A stretch of 64,000 bases of DNA from Mycobacterium sp. Its GTDB lineage: Bacteria > Actinomycetota > Actinomycetes > Mycobacteriales > Mycobacteriaceae. The position numbers and the translations under genes were made by a program. Shown here piece by piece: positions 20,418 to 31,531 of this stretch (within the stretch, counting starts at the first letter, position 1; each line of letters begins with the position of its first letter). A model generated the notes under the pieces. It was not told the DNA's origin. It did not search any database and was given only the letters and a program-made list of their open reading frames with translations. Where the stretch lies: the NCBI RefSeq assembly GCF_004298145.1, contig NZ_SCRH01000032.1, forward strand, positions 60,658 through 124,657. The letters are read 5' to 3'.

Positions 20418-22054
20418 CGCGGTCCTTCAGCGGTCCGGGCTGCTTCGACTGGCCTGGGATTTCCCACCGGCACAATCGGTTTGGGGTCGTGCTGACCGAT
20501 GGTGGTCATGGTGTTCTCCACGGCGGGATTGATGATGTCGAGCACGGGCTTGGGATAGATCCCGAGCCCGAGCAGCAGCGCGATCAGCGGTGCGACGACG
20601 ATCAATTCGCGCGCCTTCAGGTCCCCGATCTTCTCGTTGCCGCTGGCGACCGGTCCGGTCATCACGCGCTGATAGAGCCACAACATGTACACGGACGACA
20701 GCACCAGCGCGGTGACGCCGAATCCGGCGGCCAGCCAGTACCGGTTGAAAGTTCCCAACAGGACCAGGAATTCGCTGATGAACGGCGCCAGACCGGGCAG
20801 TGACAAGGTGGCCATGGCCGAGACCAGGAAGGTGCCCGCCAAGACGGGCGCCACCTTCTGCACACCGCCGTAGTCGGCGATCGCCCGGCTGCCGTGCCGC
20901 GATATCAGGAACCCTGCGATCAGGAACACCGCCGCCGTGGACAGGCCGTGGTTGAGCATGTACAGCGTCGACCCGCTCTGGCCCTGGGTGGTCATCACGA
21001 AAATACCCAGGATGATGAACCCGAAGTGCGAGATCGAGGTGTAGGCGATCAGGCGCATGATGTCCGTCTGGCCGATGGCGACGACCGCCCCGTAGACCAC
21101 CCCGATGACCGCCAGCACGACGATCAGCGGACGGAAATACGTTGAGGCGTCGGGGAACAGCTGCAGGCAGTAGCGCAACATACCGAAGGTGCCGACCTTG
21201 TCCATCACCGCCATCATCAGCACCGCGGTCGCGGGGGTGGCTTCGACCGCGGCGTCGGGCAGCCAGCGGTGGAACGGCCACAACGGCGCCTTGATCGCGA
21301 ACGCGAACATGAAGCCCAGGAACAGCGCCTTGAACACCGCGGAGTCCGCCCCGTAGCGGCCGGAGGCGACGCCGGCCACGATCTCGCGGAAGTCGAACGT
21401 ACCCGACCCGTGCTCGGAGGTCACCACGTACAGCCCGATCACCGCGGCCAGCATGATCAGCCCGCCGAACAGGTTGTACAGCAAGAACTTCACGGCCGCG
21501 CGCGACCTTCCGGGCCCGCCGCCGAAGCCGCCGATGAGGAAGTACATCGGGATGAGCATGGCTTCGAAGAACACGTAGAACAGCAACACGTCCAGCGCGA
21601 TCACCGAGATCAGCACCATCGACTCGATGGCCAGCGTCAGGGCGATGTAGGCATGCACACTTCGTGACGACCGCAAGCTCGGCGAAGCCGGGCGCAGCGG
21701 GTCGTCACCATCGCCGCCGTCGTTCCAGCCGGCCACCTGCAACACCGGGATCAGTACCGCTGTCAGCAGCACCAGCACCACCGCGATGCCGTCCACGCCC
21801 AGGGTGTACCCTGCGCCGAAAGCCGGGATCCACTCGTGTTTTTCGACGAATTGGTAAGCGTCGCCCCCGGTCTTGAACCCGAGAGTGACGACGATCGCCA
21901 CCGCCAGGGTCAGGAGGCCGAAGGCCAGGCCGGTCCACTTGGCGAGCTGTCGCAGCCCGGGGGGCAGAAGGATGATCAGCACCGAGCCGGCCAGCGGGAC
22001 CAGCCACAGCACGCTGAGCCACGGAACCGAATTCATCAAACCCGAGCTCACCAC
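20414..22054 (-). CDS. nuoM: NADH-quinone oxidoreductase subunit M
   Basis: 546 residues from the tandem GTG at 22054, or 540 from ATG 22036 ([17 protein letters not shown]), which is the likelier start by comparison with mycobacterial NuoM. GTG 22054 overlaps the nuoL stop. It is an antiporter-like proton-channel subunit: [20 protein letters not shown] and [20 protein letters not shown] are the channel motifs. The hydrophilic loop after VAGWND, in the segment [16 protein letters not shown], is encoded by a hairpin-forming sequence (21664-21708) that looks like a repeat accommodated in frame. Confidence 0.95.
   Translation of the reverse strand: MVSSGLMNSVPWLSVLWLVPLAGSVLIILLPPGLRQLAKWTGLAFGLLTLAVAIVVTLGFKTGGDAYQFVEKHEWIPAFGAGYTLGVDGIAVVLVLLTAVLIPVLQVAGWNDGGDGDDPLRPASPSLRSSRSVHAYIALTLAIESMVLISVIALDVLLFYVFFEAMLIPMYFLIGGFGGGPGRSRAAVKFLLYNLFGGLIMLAAVIGLYVVTSEHGSGTFDFREIVAGVASGRYGADSAVFKALFLGFMFAFAIKAPLWPFHRWLPDAAVEATPATAVLMMAVMDKVGTFGMLRYCLQLFPDASTYFRPLIVVLAVIGVVYGAVVAIGQTDIMRLIAYTSISHFGFIILGIFVMTTQGQSGSTLYMLNHGLSTAAVFLIAGFLISRHGSRAIADYGGVQKVAPVLAGTFLVSAMATLSLPGLAPFISEFLVLLGTFNRYWLAAGFGVTALVLSSVYMLWLYQRVMTGPVASGNEKIGDLKARELIVVAPLIALLLGLGIYPKPVLDIINPAVENTMTTIGQHDPKPIVPVGNPRPVEAARTAEGPR
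21664..21708. repeat. Hairpin-forming sequence inside nuoM
   Basis: Perfect 9-bp arms, GTGACGACC (21664-21672) and GGTCGTCAC (21700-21708), enclose a 27-nt loop. The loop itself can form a second stem (CGGC-GAA-GCCG). It encodes a variable extramembrane loop of NuoM, so it may be a small palindromic repeat tolerated in frame, or simply GC-rich coding sequence. Confidence 0.5.
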
Positions 22055-23934
22055 AGTCTCACCGCCAGGATCAGCGCGACCAGCAGCACCGCGCCCGTCA
22101 GCATCGACAATGCGTAGCTGCGGGCGAAGCCGGTTTGCAGCCCCCGCAGGCGATCTGATGTCGCGCTCACCAGCGCCGCCAGCGCGTTGACCGAGCCGTC
22201 GACACCCGCGTTGTCGACTTCGACAAGCGCGTGGGTCAGTTGCGCACCGGGGCGCATGAACACCTCCTCGTTGAAGGCATCGCCGTAGAGGTCGGCGCGC
22301 GCGGCGGTGGTAAGCACCGAGGCGGGGGCCGGGGCGACCAGGGGGATGGGTGCGGTGCCGTACATCCGGTAGGCCACCGCGATGCCCACGATGACGACCC
22401 CCAGCGCCACGACGGTGGTGACCCAGGCCGGCAGCGCATGGGCGGCCTCTTCATGCGCGCCGACGACCGGTTCGAGCCAGCGCTGTAGGGCGCTTCCCCA
22501 CCACAGCAGCAATCCCGAGAACGTCGAGCCGACCGCGAGCAGGATCATCGGCCACTTCATCAAGGCCGACACCTCGTGCGGATGGGTGCCCGGGGCCCAA
22601 CGCTTTTCGCCGAAGAAGGTCATCAACATGACGCGCGTCATGTAGAAGGCGGTGATGCCGGCGCCCAGCAGTGCGGCCCCGCCCAGCACGTAGCCCCGGG
22701 TGTCGCCGGTGGACAGCGCCGCCTCGATGATCTTGTCCTTCGAGAAGAATCCGGCGAACGGCGGTATGCCGATGATCGCCAGGTATCCCAACCCGAAGGT
22801 GGCGAACGTGACCGGCAGTGCGGCGCGCAGACCGCCGTAGCGGCGCATGTCCTGCTCTTCGTGCATCGCGTGGATGACCGCGCCGGAGCCGAGGAACAAG
22901 CCCGCCTTGAAGAAACCGTGGGTGAGCAGATGCATGATCGCGAACGCGTAGCCGGCCGGGCCCAGGCCGGCGGCCAGCACCATGTAGCCGATCTGGCTGA
23001 TCGTCGACGCCGCCAGCGCGCGCTTGATGTCGTCCTTGGCGCAGCCGATGATTGCGCCGAACAACAACGTGACGGCGCCGACGATGACCACCGCCAGTCG
23101 CGCGTCGGGCGCCAGGTTATACAGCGGGTTGGAGCGCACGATCAGGTAGACACCCGCGGTCACCATGGTGGCGGCGTGGATCAGCGCGGACACCGGGGTG
23201 GGGCCCTCCATCGCATCACCCAGCCAGGCCTGCAGCGGGATTTGCGCGGATTTGGCGCAGGCGCCCAGCAGCAACAGCAATCCCATCGCGGTCAGCGCGC
23301 CCCGGTCGGCGCCGGGCGCCCCGGCGAACACCCCGGCATACGACAGGGTGCCGAAATTGCTGAACATCACGAACATCGCCAGGGCCAGCCCGGCGTCGCC
23401 GACCCGGTTCATCACGAAGGCCTTCTTGGCGGCCGTTGCTGCCGTCGGCTTGTGGTACCAGAACCCGATCAGCAGGTAGGAGGCCAGGCCCACACCTTCC
23501 CAGCCGAGGTAGAGCACCACGTAGTTGTCGGCGACCACGAGCAGCATCATCGCGGCGAGGAACAGGTTGAGATAGCCGAAAAACCTTCGGCGGCCGGGGT
23601 CTTCGGCCATGTAGGCGACCGAATAGATGTGGATCAGCGACCCGACCCCGGAGATCAGCAGCGCGAAACACACCGACAGCTGGTCGATCTGCAGTCCGAA
23701 GTCTACCTGGAGCCCTCCGACGGGAATCCAGCTGAACAGCCTCTGGTGGATGACGCGGTCGTCGGCGGCGCGGCCGAGCAACTCGCCCAGCAGGCCCAGG
23801 CCCACGCCGAATGCGGCGAGGGCGGCGGCGCAGCCCAGCCAATGCCCCCACCGGTCGGTGCGCCGCCCGCCGAACAGCAGGATTGCGGCACCCGCCGACG
23901 GCAGCGCCACCAACAGCGGAGTGTATTGAATCAT
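22048..23934 (-). CDS. nuoL: NADH-quinone oxidoreductase subunit L
   Basis: 628-residue antiporter-like subunit with the long C-terminal lateral helix that braces the membrane arm. ATG 23934 ([15 protein letters not shown]) is the standard start; the frame is open to 23994 but overlaps nuoK. Core motifs are [37 protein letters not shown] and [19 protein letters not shown]. There is a 10-nt gap from nuoK. Its stop is embedded in the nuoM start region (GTGGTGA). Confidence 0.95.
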   Translation of the reverse strand: MIQYTPLLVALPSAGAAILLFGGRRTDRWGHWLGCAAALAAFGVGLGLLGELLGRAADDRVIHQRLFSWIPVGGLQVDFGLQIDQLSVCFALLISGVGSLIHIYSVAYMAEDPGRRRFFGYLNLFLAAMMLLVVADNYVVLYLGWEGVGLASYLLIGFWYHKPTAATAAKKAFVMNRVGDAGLALAMFVMFSNFGTLSYAGVFAGAPGADRGALTAMGLLLLLGACAKSAQIPLQAWLGDAMEGPTPVSALIHAATMVTAGVYLIVRSNPLYNLAPDARLAVVIVGAVTLLFGAIIGCAKDDIKRALAASTISQIGYMVLAAGLGPAGYAFAIMHLLTHGFFKAGLFLGSGAVIHAMHEEQDMRRYGGLRAALPVTFATFGLGYLAIIGIPPFAGFFSKDKIIEAALSTGDTRGYVLGGAALLGAGITAFYMTRVMLMTFFGEKRWAPGTHPHEVSALMKWPMILLAVGSTFSGLLLWWGSALQRWLEPVVGAHEEAAHALPAWVTTVVALGVVIVGIAVAYRMYGTAPIPLVAPAPASVLTTAARADLYGDAFNEEVFMRPGAQLTHALVEVDNAGVDGSVNALAALVSATSDRLRGLQTGFARSYALSMLTGAVLLVALILAVRLW

Positions 23935-23944
23935 GTTGGCGTCT

Positions 23945-24244
23945 TCAGCCTTTGAGTAGATTCGCGTCGTCGACGGATGCCGATTTGCGGGCACGGAAAA
24001 TGGTCATGATGATGGCCAGGCCGATGACCACTTCGCAGGCGGCGACCACCATCGTGAAGAACGCGATCATCTGCCCGTCCAGGTGGCCGTGCATCCGCGC
24101 GAACGTGACAAAGGCGAGGTTGACCGCGTTGAGCATCAGCTCGATGCACATGAACATCACGATGGCGTTGCGGCGCAACAACACACCGGCGGCCCCGATG
24201 GTGAACAGCAGCGCCGAAAGGTACAGGTAATTAGCCGGATTCAC
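23945..24244 (-). CDS. nuoK: NADH-quinone oxidoreductase subunit K
   Basis: 99 residues, the usual NuoK length, with three membrane helices. The conserved membrane glutamates are in [14 protein letters not shown] and [16 protein letters not shown] 24244 overlaps the nuoJ stop (GTGA). The open frame extends to 24562 but only antisense or out of phase over nuoJ. It is part of the proton-translocating hydrophilic axis of complex I, next to NuoJ and NuoA. Confidence 0.95.
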   Translation of the reverse strand: MNPANYLYLSALLFTIGAAGVLLRRNAIVMFMCIELMLNAVNLAFVTFARMHGHLDGQMIAFFTMVVAACEVVIGLAIIMTIFRARKSASVDDANLLKG

Positions 24245-25071
24245 GACACACCACCTTGGGACAAACTCGGACTTTCCTCGGGGGACGGAGTCCTCTTGCC
24301 GTCGGCGCCGCGGCTGCGCAGCATCGGCGACACCGAGAGCGTCGAATACGAGCCGTCCGGAAGCAGCGCGGCCATGTCGACGGCGTTGTGACGGGCGTAG
24401 ACACCGGGGCTGGGCAGCGGGGTGGGGTGCCCGCCGGGCTGGAATCGTTCCTGGGAGAGCTCGCGTTGGGTCTTGCGGCGCTCGAAACGTTCGCGGTGCG
24501 CCAGCACCATGGCCCCGACCGCCGCGGTGATCAGCAGCGCGCTGGTGAGCTCGAACGCCCACAGGTAGCGGGAAAAGATCAGCGCCGCCAGCCCTTCCAC
24601 GTTGCCGGCGGCGTTCGCGGTGGTCAGCCCGGCGAAACCGCCGGTGGCCACGTTGCCCATGGCGGCGATGAGCAGAATGCCGAACCCGGCACCGGCGGCC
24701 ACCGCGGCGACGCGCTGACCCCGCAGCGTCTCCCGCAGCGATTCCGCGGAGTCCACGCCGATGAGCATCAGTACGAACAGGAACAGCATCATCACCGCGC
24801 CGGTATAGACCACGACCTGAACGACGCCCAGGAACAACGCGTCCTGGATCATGTAGAACACGGCCAGGATGATCATGGTCATCGCCAGGAACATCGCCGA
24901 GTACACGGCGTTGACCGCCACGACCACCCCGAGCGCACCGATCACGGCCAGCGCGCCCAGCACCCAGAACGTCACCGCTTCGCCCGTGGAGGTTCGAACG
25001 ATGGTGTCGTGGGAAAAACTGGAGGCCAGATAGGAGGCCGAAGCGACGGCGTGGCCTGCGAAACCGGTCAC
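24241..25071 (-). CDS. nuoJ: NADH-quinone oxidoreductase subunit J
   Basis: 276 residues. The membrane core includes the conserved [19 protein letters not shown] segment, with the pi-bulge helix of NuoJ. It is much longer than E. coli NuoJ (184) because of a hydrophilic C-terminal tail ([20 protein letters not shown]), as in other mycobacteria. GTG 25071 overlaps the nuoI stop by 4 nt (GTGA). Confidence 0.94.
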   Translation of the reverse strand: MTGFAGHAVASASYLASSFSHDTIVRTSTGEAVTFWVLGALAVIGALGVVVAVNAVYSAMFLAMTMIILAVFYMIQDALFLGVVQVVVYTGAVMMLFLFVLMLIGVDSAESLRETLRGQRVAAVAAGAGFGILLIAAMGNVATGGFAGLTTANAAGNVEGLAALIFSRYLWAFELTSALLITAAVGAMVLAHRERFERRKTQRELSQERFQPGGHPTPLPSPGVYARHNAVDMAALLPDGSYSTLSVSPMLRSRGADGKRTPSPEESPSLSQGGVS

Positions 25072-25613
25072 CGAGAATCCCCGGTGCGCTCGGTTTCCCG
25101 CAACCCGTGTGCGGTCACATTGCCCTGGTAGTAGTCCTTGTCGGTGGCGCCGGCGGCCCTGGGGTGCGGCGGCGCGAGCATGTCTTGCAGCAGCGGGGCC
25201 AGCAGCTGGTCCTTCTCGTAGATCAGGTCGGCGCGGTTGTCGTCGGCCATCTCGTACTCGTTGGTCATCGTCAGCGCCCGGGTCGGGCAGGCCTCGATGC
25301 ACAGGCCGCAGCCGATGCAGCGCAGATAATTGATCTGATACACCCGGCCATAGCGTTCCCCGGGTGAATACCTGAGTTCCTCGGTGTTGTCGGCGCCCTC
25401 GACGTAGATCGCGTCGGCCGGGCACGCCCAGGCACACAGTTCGCACCCGATGCATTTCTCCAGGCCGTCCTCGTAACGGTTCAGCTGATGACGGCCGTGA
25501 TAGCGCGGCATGATCGGGCCCGGCTTTTCCGGATACTCCTCGGTGACGCGCTTTTTGAACATCGATCCGAACGTCACGCCGAATCCGGCCACGGCATCCA
25601 AGAATTTAGCCAC
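25068..25613 (-). CDS. nuoI: NADH-quinone oxidoreductase subunit I (2x[4Fe-4S])
   Basis: 181-residue ferredoxin-like subunit carrying clusters N6a and N6b on the peripheral arm. Both tetracysteine motifs are complete: [12 protein letters not shown] and [12 protein letters not shown]. The N-terminal amphipathic stretch [13 protein letters not shown] is the membrane-surface contact. It overlaps nuoH by 8 nt (its ATG 25613 lies before the nuoH stop at 25606) and nuoJ by 4 nt. Confidence 0.95.
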   Translation of the reverse strand: MAKFLDAVAGFGVTFGSMFKKRVTEEYPEKPGPIMPRYHGRHQLNRYEDGLEKCIGCELCAWACPADAIYVEGADNTEELRYSPGERYGRVYQINYLRCIGCGLCIEACPTRALTMTNEYEMADDNRADLIYEKDQLLAPLLQDMLAPPHPRAAGATDKDYYQGNVTAHGLRETERTGDSR

Positions 25614-26889
25614 GTGCTTCCTCCTTGCTCGCTGCCTCCAGGGACTTCAGGGTTTTCGCCGGCAGTGGCGGTGTCGGGAACACCGGTGCGGAGCCTGGTA
25701 TGGCCGGGAGCTTTTTCGCCTCGCGCCGCAGGTGTCGCTCCAGCGCGCGAATGCCCGGCGCGCTGAACGGTTTTCGCAGCGACAACAGCAGCGCCGTCGC
25801 GAACACGATGCTGCTGACCACCAGTACCGGGGTCCAATACGCATACCCCTGGTTGCGCAGGGTGCGGATCACCGCCGCGATCAGCACCCAGACCAACGAC
25901 GCCGGAATCAGCAGCTTCCAGCCCAGCCCCATGAACTGGTCGTAGCGCAGCCGGGGCAACGAGGCCCGCAGCCAGAAGTAGATGAACAAGAAGGTCCACA
26001 TCTTGGCGGTGAACCAGAGCACCGGCCACCAGCCGGTGTTGGCGCCCTCCCACATGTTCAGCGGCCACGGGGCATGCCAGCCACCGAAGAACAGGACGGT
26101 GGCGAGCGAGGACACCGTCATCATGTTGACGTACTCGGCGAGCATGAACATCGCGAACTTCAGCGACGAATACTCGGTGTGGAATCCCGCGACCAGCTCA
26201 CCCTCGGCCTCGGGCAAATCGAATGGCGCCCGGTTGGTTTCGCCGACCATCGAGATCAGATAGATCACGAATGACGGCAGCAGCAGGAACGCGTACCAGA
26301 CCCGGTCCTGCGCGGCGACGATCTGTGACGTGGACATGGAGCCGGCGTAGAGGAACACCGCTGCGAACGACAACCCCATCGCCACCTCGTACGAGATGAC
26401 CTGGGCGGTGGAGCGCACCCCGCCCAGCAGCGGGTAGGTGGACCCGGAGGCCCAGCCGCCCAGGACAATTCCGTATACCCCGATGGCCGACAGCCCCAGA
26501 ATGAACAGCACCGCGACGGGGAGGTCGGTCAGCTGCAGCGGTGTGCGGTGACCGAACACCGACACGACGGGGCCGAACGGGATGAACGCGAAGGCGGTGA
26601 ACGCCGGGATCGTGGAGATGACCGGCGCCGCGAAGTAGACGAACTTGTCGACGCCGCCCGGGGTGATGGTTTCCTTGAGCGCCAACTTGATTCCGTCGGC
26701 CAGGCTCTGCAGGACACCCCACGGCCCCGTCCGGTTGGGGCCGGGCCGCCGCTGCATCCAGCCGAGAATCTTGCGTTCGAGGAGGATCGCGACCAGCACG
26801 TTCACCATGAGGAACGCGAAGACGGCCAGCGCCTTGCCGAGCACCAGCCACCAGGTGTCGTGCCCGAATGCGGTCAAGCCGCTCGTCAT
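25606..26889 (-). CDS. nuoH: NADH-quinone oxidoreductase subunit H
   Basis: 427-residue membrane subunit that forms most of the quinone-binding channel with NuoB and NuoD. Conserved segments are [41 protein letters not shown] and [13 protein letters not shown]. It is longer than the bacterial norm because of a C-terminal cytoplasmic tail ([17 protein letters not shown] onward). ATG 26889 overlaps the nuoG stop (ATGA). Confidence 0.95.
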   Translation of the reverse strand: MTSGLTAFGHDTWWLVLGKALAVFAFLMVNVLVAILLERKILGWMQRRPGPNRTGPWGVLQSLADGIKLALKETITPGGVDKFVYFAAPVISTIPAFTAFAFIPFGPVVSVFGHRTPLQLTDLPVAVLFILGLSAIGVYGIVLGGWASGSTYPLLGGVRSTAQVISYEVAMGLSFAAVFLYAGSMSTSQIVAAQDRVWYAFLLLPSFVIYLISMVGETNRAPFDLPEAEGELVAGFHTEYSSLKFAMFMLAEYVNMMTVSSLATVLFFGGWHAPWPLNMWEGANTGWWPVLWFTAKMWTFLFIYFWLRASLPRLRYDQFMGLGWKLLIPASLVWVLIAAVIRTLRNQGYAYWTPVLVVSSIVFATALLLSLRKPFSAPGIRALERHLRREAKKLPAIPGSAPVFPTPPLPAKTLKSLEAASKEEARG

Positions 26890-29309
26890 GCGCCCACTCC
26901 GATCGCGACGACGCTGCCGAGGGTCACGCCGAGTCGACGGTGCACCGCCGAGGCGGATGAGTTCAGCGGGAGCCACACCACCCTGTCGGGCATGTCGGTG
27001 ACGGCCAGCGGCAGGCTGATGGATCCGCGTGACGTGCTGACCGTGACCGCCTCGCCGTCGGCGGCGCCGATTTCGGCGGCGGTGTCGGCGGACAGGCGCG
27101 CCACGGCTTCGCGCGCGGTCCCCGCCAAATGTGGCTCACCGTCTTGCATTCGGCCGTTGTCCAGCAACATCCGCCAGCCGGCCAGCACCGCCTGTCCTTT
27201 TTCAGGCCCGTTGCCGGCGTTGGGCGGCTCCGGGGCCGCGACGTCCGGGTTCGCGGCGCGCTTGCCATCCCAGTGCCGTAGTGCGGCCATTTCTTCGCGG
27301 GCTGTGTCGACGGTGGACATCCCCAGATAAACGCCCATCTCGTCGGCCAGCGTGTCGAGCACCTGGTGGTCGGATAGGCCGGCTTGCTGCCCCTGCAACG
27401 CGGCCTCGAACGGCCGAAAGCGGCCTTCCCAGTTGACGAACGCACCGGCCTTCTGTGTCGTCGACACGACCGGAAACACCACGTCGGCCCGTTCGGTGAC
27501 GGCGCTGTGCCGCATCTCCAGGCTGACCACGAAGCCGGCGCCGTCCAGGGCCGCCAGCACCACTTGCGGGTCGGCGAAGTCGTCGGGCTCCACACCGCCC
27601 ACCAGCAGTGCGGCCAGCGTCCCGTCGATGGCGGAGGCCAGGATGCCATCGACGTCACGCCCACTGCCAGAAGGCAATTCGGATACGTTCCAGGCCTTCG
27701 CAACCTGAGCCCGGGCGGTCTCGTCGTCCACCGGGCGGCCGCCGGGCAGCAACTTGGGCAGCGCACCGGCCTCCAGCGCACCCCGCTCGCCGGCCCGCCG
27801 CGGCACCCAGGCCAGCCGAGCGCCGGTGCTGTCGGCAAGCCGGGCGGCGGCGGACAACCCTCCCGGCACCGTGGCCATCCGCTCGCCGACCATGATGACC
27901 GCGCCCGGGGTGGACAGCAGATCACCCACCTCGCCGGTCGCCAACCCGTCCAGCGCCGACGCTTCGGCGCCGGGAACGGTCTTGATCAGCCGGCCGGACA
28001 TCTTGTCCAGCGCCCGGCTGGCGAAAGGCGCGACCGCGTAGATCGGCACCCCGTGCTTGCGGGCCGCCTTGCGCAGCCGCAGGAACACGATCGGCGACTC
28101 GTCCTCTGGCTCGAACCCGACCAGCACGACCACCGGAGCCGATTCCAGGTCGGCGTAGCTGACGGTAATCGGTCTGCCGGCGATACGGGCCGCCAAAAAG
28201 TCGGCCTCCTCGGCCGAACTCGGGCGGGCCCGAAAGTCGATATCGTTGCTGCCCAAGACGATTCGTGCAAACTTGGAGTAGGCGTAGGCGTCCTCCCAGG
28301 TCGCCCGGCCGCCGACGAGCGCCCCGGCGCGCCCGCGCGCGGCTTCGAGGCCCCGCGTCGCGATGGCGATCGCGTGTGGCCACGAGGCCGGTTGCAGCGC
28401 GCCGTCGGCATCGCGGACCAGGGGAGTGGTGATCACGTCGGGCTGGGTGGCGTAATTGAACGCCCAGCGGCCCTTGTCGCAGTTCCACTCCTCGTTGACT
28501 TCCGGGTCGTCGCCGGCCAGCCGGCGCATCACCTTGCCGCGGCGGTGGTCGGTGCGCTGCGCGCACCCGGAGGCGCAGTGTTCACAGATGCTCGGGCTGG
28601 AGACCAGATCGAAGGGACGCGCGCGGAATCGGTAGGCGGTACCGGTCAGCGCACCCACCGGGCAGATTTGCACCGTGTTGCCCGAAAAGTAGGAGTTGAA
28701 CGGTTCGTTCCCAGCGATTCCGATCTGCTGCTGCGCACCGCGCTCCAGCACGTCGATGAAATTGTCGCCGGCTATCTGATCCGAGAACCGGGTGCAGCGC
28801 ACGCACGAGATGCACCGCTCCCGATCCAGCAGCACTTGCGACGAGATGTTGATCGGCTTGGCGAAGTGCCGCTTGTCGTCGTGGAATCGGCTCTCGGGCC
28901 GGCCGTTGGACATGGCCTGGTTCTGCAGCGGGCACTCGCCGCCCTTGTCGCACATCGGGCAGTCCAGCGGATGGTTGATCAGGAGCAGTTCCATCACCAT
29001 GTGCTGCGCCTTGTCGGCAACCTCCGACGTCAGCTGGGTGCGCACCACCATGTCGTCGGTGGCCACCACGGTGCACGACGTCATCGGCTTGCGTTGGCCT
29101 TCGACCTCGACCAGGCACTGTCGGCACGCGCCCACCGGATCCAACAACGGGTGTTCGCAGAACCGCGGGATCTGGATGCCCATCAATTCGGCGGCCCGGA
29201 TCAGCAGAGTTCCCTTGGGAACGCTGATTTCGACGTCGTCGATGGTCAGCGTCACCATGTCCGGAGGACGTACCTCGTCGTCGGTTTCGGTTTTGGCCGT
29301 ACTAGTCAT
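26886..29309 (-). CDS. nuoG: NADH-quinone oxidoreductase subunit G (Fe-S, molybdopterin-type fold)
   Basis: 807-residue peripheral-arm subunit. The N-terminal [2Fe-2S] ferredoxin domain has [18 protein letters not shown]. Then come the His/Cys cluster ligands [13 protein letters not shown], the [4Fe-4S] motif CISCVRC, and CEHCASGC with a later Cys in NCDKGRW for the extra N7-type cluster. The remainder is a molybdopterin oxidoreductase-like fold without the cofactor. ATG 29309 ([12 protein letters not shown]) is chosen; eight upstream codons to 29333 fall in the MIRU that separates it from nuoF. Confidence 0.95.
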   Translation of the reverse strand: MTSTAKTETDDEVRPPDMVTLTIDDVEISVPKGTLLIRAAELMGIQIPRFCEHPLLDPVGACRQCLVEVEGQRKPMTSCTVVATDDMVVRTQLTSEVADKAQHMVMELLLINHPLDCPMCDKGGECPLQNQAMSNGRPESRFHDDKRHFAKPINISSQVLLDRERCISCVRCTRFSDQIAGDNFIDVLERGAQQQIGIAGNEPFNSYFSGNTVQICPVGALTGTAYRFRARPFDLVSSPSICEHCASGCAQRTDHRRGKVMRRLAGDDPEVNEEWNCDKGRWAFNYATQPDVITTPLVRDADGALQPASWPHAIAIATRGLEAARGRAGALVGGRATWEDAYAYSKFARIVLGSNDIDFRARPSSAEEADFLAARIAGRPITVSYADLESAPVVVLVGFEPEDESPIVFLRLRKAARKHGVPIYAVAPFASRALDKMSGRLIKTVPGAEASALDGLATGEVGDLLSTPGAVIMVGERMATVPGGLSAAARLADSTGARLAWVPRRAGERGALEAGALPKLLPGGRPVDDETARAQVAKAWNVSELPSGSGRDVDGILASAIDGTLAALLVGGVEPDDFADPQVVLAALDGAGFVVSLEMRHSAVTERADVVFPVVSTTQKAGAFVNWEGRFRPFEAALQGQQAGLSDHQVLDTLADEMGVYLGMSTVDTAREEMAALRHWDGKRAANPDVAAPEPPNAGNGPEKGQAVLAGWRMLLDNGRMQDGEPHLAGTAREAVARLSADTAAEIGAADGEAVTVSTSRGSISLPLAVTDMPDRVVWLPLNSSASAVHRRLGVTLGSVVAIGVGA

Positions 29310-29311
29310 GA

Positions 29312-29409
29312 GCGGCGCTCCTCTCCCCCGCAAGCGGGTGGGGGTCCCCCCAGCCGCACCGCGGCGAGGGGGCGTGCCCCCACATCGCTTTTCTGCTCTG
29401 CATCGTCGC
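29312..29409. repeat. MIRU-type interspersed repeat between nuoF and nuoG
   Basis: On the minus strand it opens GCGACGATGCAGAGC, passes through GTGGGGGCACGCCCC and closes CCCGCTTGCGGGGGAGAG. These are the marker blocks of the senX3-regX3-type MIRU of M. tuberculosis. It fills the only large gap inside the nuo operon. The boundaries are approximate. Confidence 0.75.
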
Positions 29410-29417
29410 GTCGCGGG

Positions 29418-30776
29418 TCACGCGTTATCTCCGTTGGGCATCAGCATCGAGTCGCGGGGGTCGAAGGGGCAGCCACCGCCCTCGAGGTGGGCGATGTACT
29501 CGTCCCGGAAGTACCGGATCGACGACTGCACCGGCATCGCCGCGCCATCGCCCAACGCGCAGAACGACTTCCCGAACAGGACGTCGGCGATGTCGAGCAG
29601 AGTGTCCAGATCCTCTCGAGTGCCCCGGCCGGTTTCCAGCCGCTCGTAGATCGGGACCAGCCAGTAGGTGCCCTCCCGGCACGGTGTGCATTTGCCACAC
29701 GACTCGTGTTTGTAGAACTCCGACCAGCGCCGGGCCGCGCGCACCACGCACGTCGTCTCGTCGAAAATCTGCAGCGCCTTGGTGCCCAGCATGGAACCGG
29801 CCCCACCCACGCCCTCGTAGTCCAGCGGCACGTCGAGGTGCTCCTCGGTGAGGATCGGTGTCGACGATCCGCCCGGTGTCCAGAACTTGAGCCGATGCCC
29901 GGCCCGCACCCCGCCGGCGTATTCGAGCAACTCGCGCAACGTGATTCCCAACGGGGCCTCGTACTGGCCCGGCCGGGTGACGTGGCCGGATAGCGAATAC
30001 AGCGTGAACCCGGGCGACTTCTCGGTGCCCATCGACCGGAACCAGTCGGGGCCCCGCAGCACGATCGGCGGCACGCTGGCGATCGATTCGACGTTGTTGA
30101 TCACGGTGGGGCAGCCGTACAGCCCAGCCATCGCGGGGAACGGTGGGCGCAGCCGTGGCTGGCCGCGGCGGCCTTCCAGCGAATCCAGCAGGGCGGTTTC
30201 CTCGCCGCAGATGTAGGCGCCGGCGCCGGCGTGCACCACCAGATCCAGATCGAAGCCGGAGCCGTTGATGTCGCGGCCCAGGTAGCCGGCGGCGTAGGCC
30301 TCGGCCACCGCGTTGTGGAGGCGGCGCAGCACCGGCAGCACCTCGCCGCGCACATAGATGAACGCAAGGTGGGCGCGGATCGCGTACGCGGCGATGATGA
30401 TGCCCTCGACGAGGGCGTGCGGTGTCGCCAGCATCAGCGGAATGTCTTTGCACGTACCGGGTTCCGACTCGTCGGCGTTGACCACCAGGTAGTGCGGTTT
30501 GGCGGCAGCGCCGGTGTCGCCCTGCGGGATGAACGACCACTTGGTGCCGGTGGAGAAGCCGGCGCCACCGCGCCCGCGCAGCCCGGAATCCTTCACCATC
30601 CCGATCACCGCGTCGGGCTCCATCGCCAGCGCCTTTTTCATCGCCCGATAGCCGTCGTTGCGGTGGTAGGTCTGCAGGGTCCAGGATTCCGGATCGTCCC
30701 AGAAGCGGCTGAGCACCGGTGTCAGCGGCGTGGCCTGCGAGGCGGATGCCCCCGGCGTCCCGGAAGTGGTTGTCAT
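29418..30776 (-). CDS. nuoF: NADH-quinone oxidoreductase subunit F (NADH/FMN site)
   Basis: 452-residue flavoprotein that oxidises NADH. The FMN loop is GLRGRGGAGFSTGTKWSF, the NADH-binding region is GAGAYICGEETALLDSLEG, and the N3 [4Fe-4S] motif is ESCGKCTPCREGTYW with a further Cys in SFCALGDGAA. ATG 30776 overlaps the nuoE stop (ATGA); the frame is open further upstream only over nuoE. The gap of about 108 bp to nuoG is filled by a MIRU, which breaks the stop/start coupling used elsewhere in the operon. Confidence 0.95.
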   Translation of the reverse strand: MTTTSGTPGASASQATPLTPVLSRFWDDPESWTLQTYHRNDGYRAMKKALAMEPDAVIGMVKDSGLRGRGGAGFSTGTKWSFIPQGDTGAAAKPHYLVVNADESEPGTCKDIPLMLATPHALVEGIIIAAYAIRAHLAFIYVRGEVLPVLRRLHNAVAEAYAAGYLGRDINGSGFDLDLVVHAGAGAYICGEETALLDSLEGRRGQPRLRPPFPAMAGLYGCPTVINNVESIASVPPIVLRGPDWFRSMGTEKSPGFTLYSLSGHVTRPGQYEAPLGITLRELLEYAGGVRAGHRLKFWTPGGSSTPILTEEHLDVPLDYEGVGGAGSMLGTKALQIFDETTCVVRAARRWSEFYKHESCGKCTPCREGTYWLVPIYERLETGRGTREDLDTLLDIADVLFGKSFCALGDGAAMPVQSSIRYFRDEYIAHLEGGGCPFDPRDSMLMPNGDNA

Positions 30777-31531
30777 TGCTGGCCTTCCGGCGTGCCGGGC
30801 GCCTGCATGCCGTGTTCCTTGGCGACTTTCAGACCGGCCAGCGTGGCGGCGCCGGCGCCACCTTGTCCCTGGTCGGGGCGCTCGTCGGGCAGGCCGGCCA
30901 GGATGCGCGACGTCTCCCTGAAGGCGCACAGCGGCGCACCGCGGGTGGGCGGCCGGGGCTCACCGGAACGCAGCGAGTCGACGAGTTCGCGCGCCGAGTC
31001 CGGCGTCTGGTTGTCGAAGAACTCCCAGTTCACCATCACCACCGGCGCGTAGTCGCAGGCGGCGTTGCACTCGATGTGTTGCAGGGTGACCGATCCGTCG
31101 GCGGTCGTCTCGTCGTTGCCGATGTCCAAATGTTCTTGCAGGGCGTCGAAGATGGCGTCGCCACCCATGACGGCACACAACGTGTTGGTGCAGACGCCCA
31201 CCAGGTAATCGCCGGTGGGGCCGCGGCGATACATCGTGTAGAAGCTCGCCACCGCCGACACCTCGGCCCCGGTGAGTCCGAGCTGCTCACCGCAGAACCG
31301 CAAGCCCGCCGGTGTCAGGTAGGAATCCTGCGCCTGCACCAGGTGCAGCAACGACAACAGCGCCGAGCGCTTGTCGGGGTAACGGCCCACGATCTCCCTG
31401 GCGTCGGCCTCCAGCCGGGTCCGGACCTCGGGCGGATACGACGTGGGCGCGCCCTCGACGACGAACGCGTTGGGCTCGCCGCGCGGCGGGCCGAGCTGGA
31501 TGAATGCCGGCCGTCCCTGCGGGCCGGTCAC
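30773..31531 (-). CDS. nuoE: NADH-quinone oxidoreductase subunit E ([2Fe-2S])
   Basis: 252-residue thioredoxin-like subunit holding cluster N1a. The ligands are in [11 protein letters not shown] and [17 protein letters not shown]. The domain of about 160 residues is followed by a C-terminal tail rich in Gly, Ala and Pro, found in mycobacterial NuoE. GTG 31531 ([13 protein letters not shown]) overlaps the nuoD stop (GTGA). An upstream extension to 31606 would overlap nuoD and is rejected. Confidence 0.94.
   Translation of the reverse strand: MTGPQGRPAFIQLGPPRGEPNAFVVEGAPTSYPPEVRTRLEADAREIVGRYPDKRSALLSLLHLVQAQDSYLTPAGLRFCGEQLGLTGAEVSAVASFYTMYRRGPTGDYLVGVCTNTLCAVMGGDAIFDALQEHLDIGNDETTADGSVTLQHIECNAACDYAPVVMVNWEFFDNQTPDSARELVDSLRSGEPRPPTRGAPLCAFRETSRILAGLPDERPDQGQGGAGAATLAGLKVAKEHGMQAPGTPEGQQ

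Noticed and set aside
22576..23955. 459-codon open frame on the plus strand
   Set aside because: Antisense to nuoL; extreme Gln/Gly/His/Arg composition typical of the complement of membrane-protein genes.
27384..29993. 869-codon open frame on the plus strand
   Set aside because: It is antisense to nuoG and part of nuoF, Arg/Gly/His-rich with no recognisable domain. High GC in third positions keeps antisense frames open.
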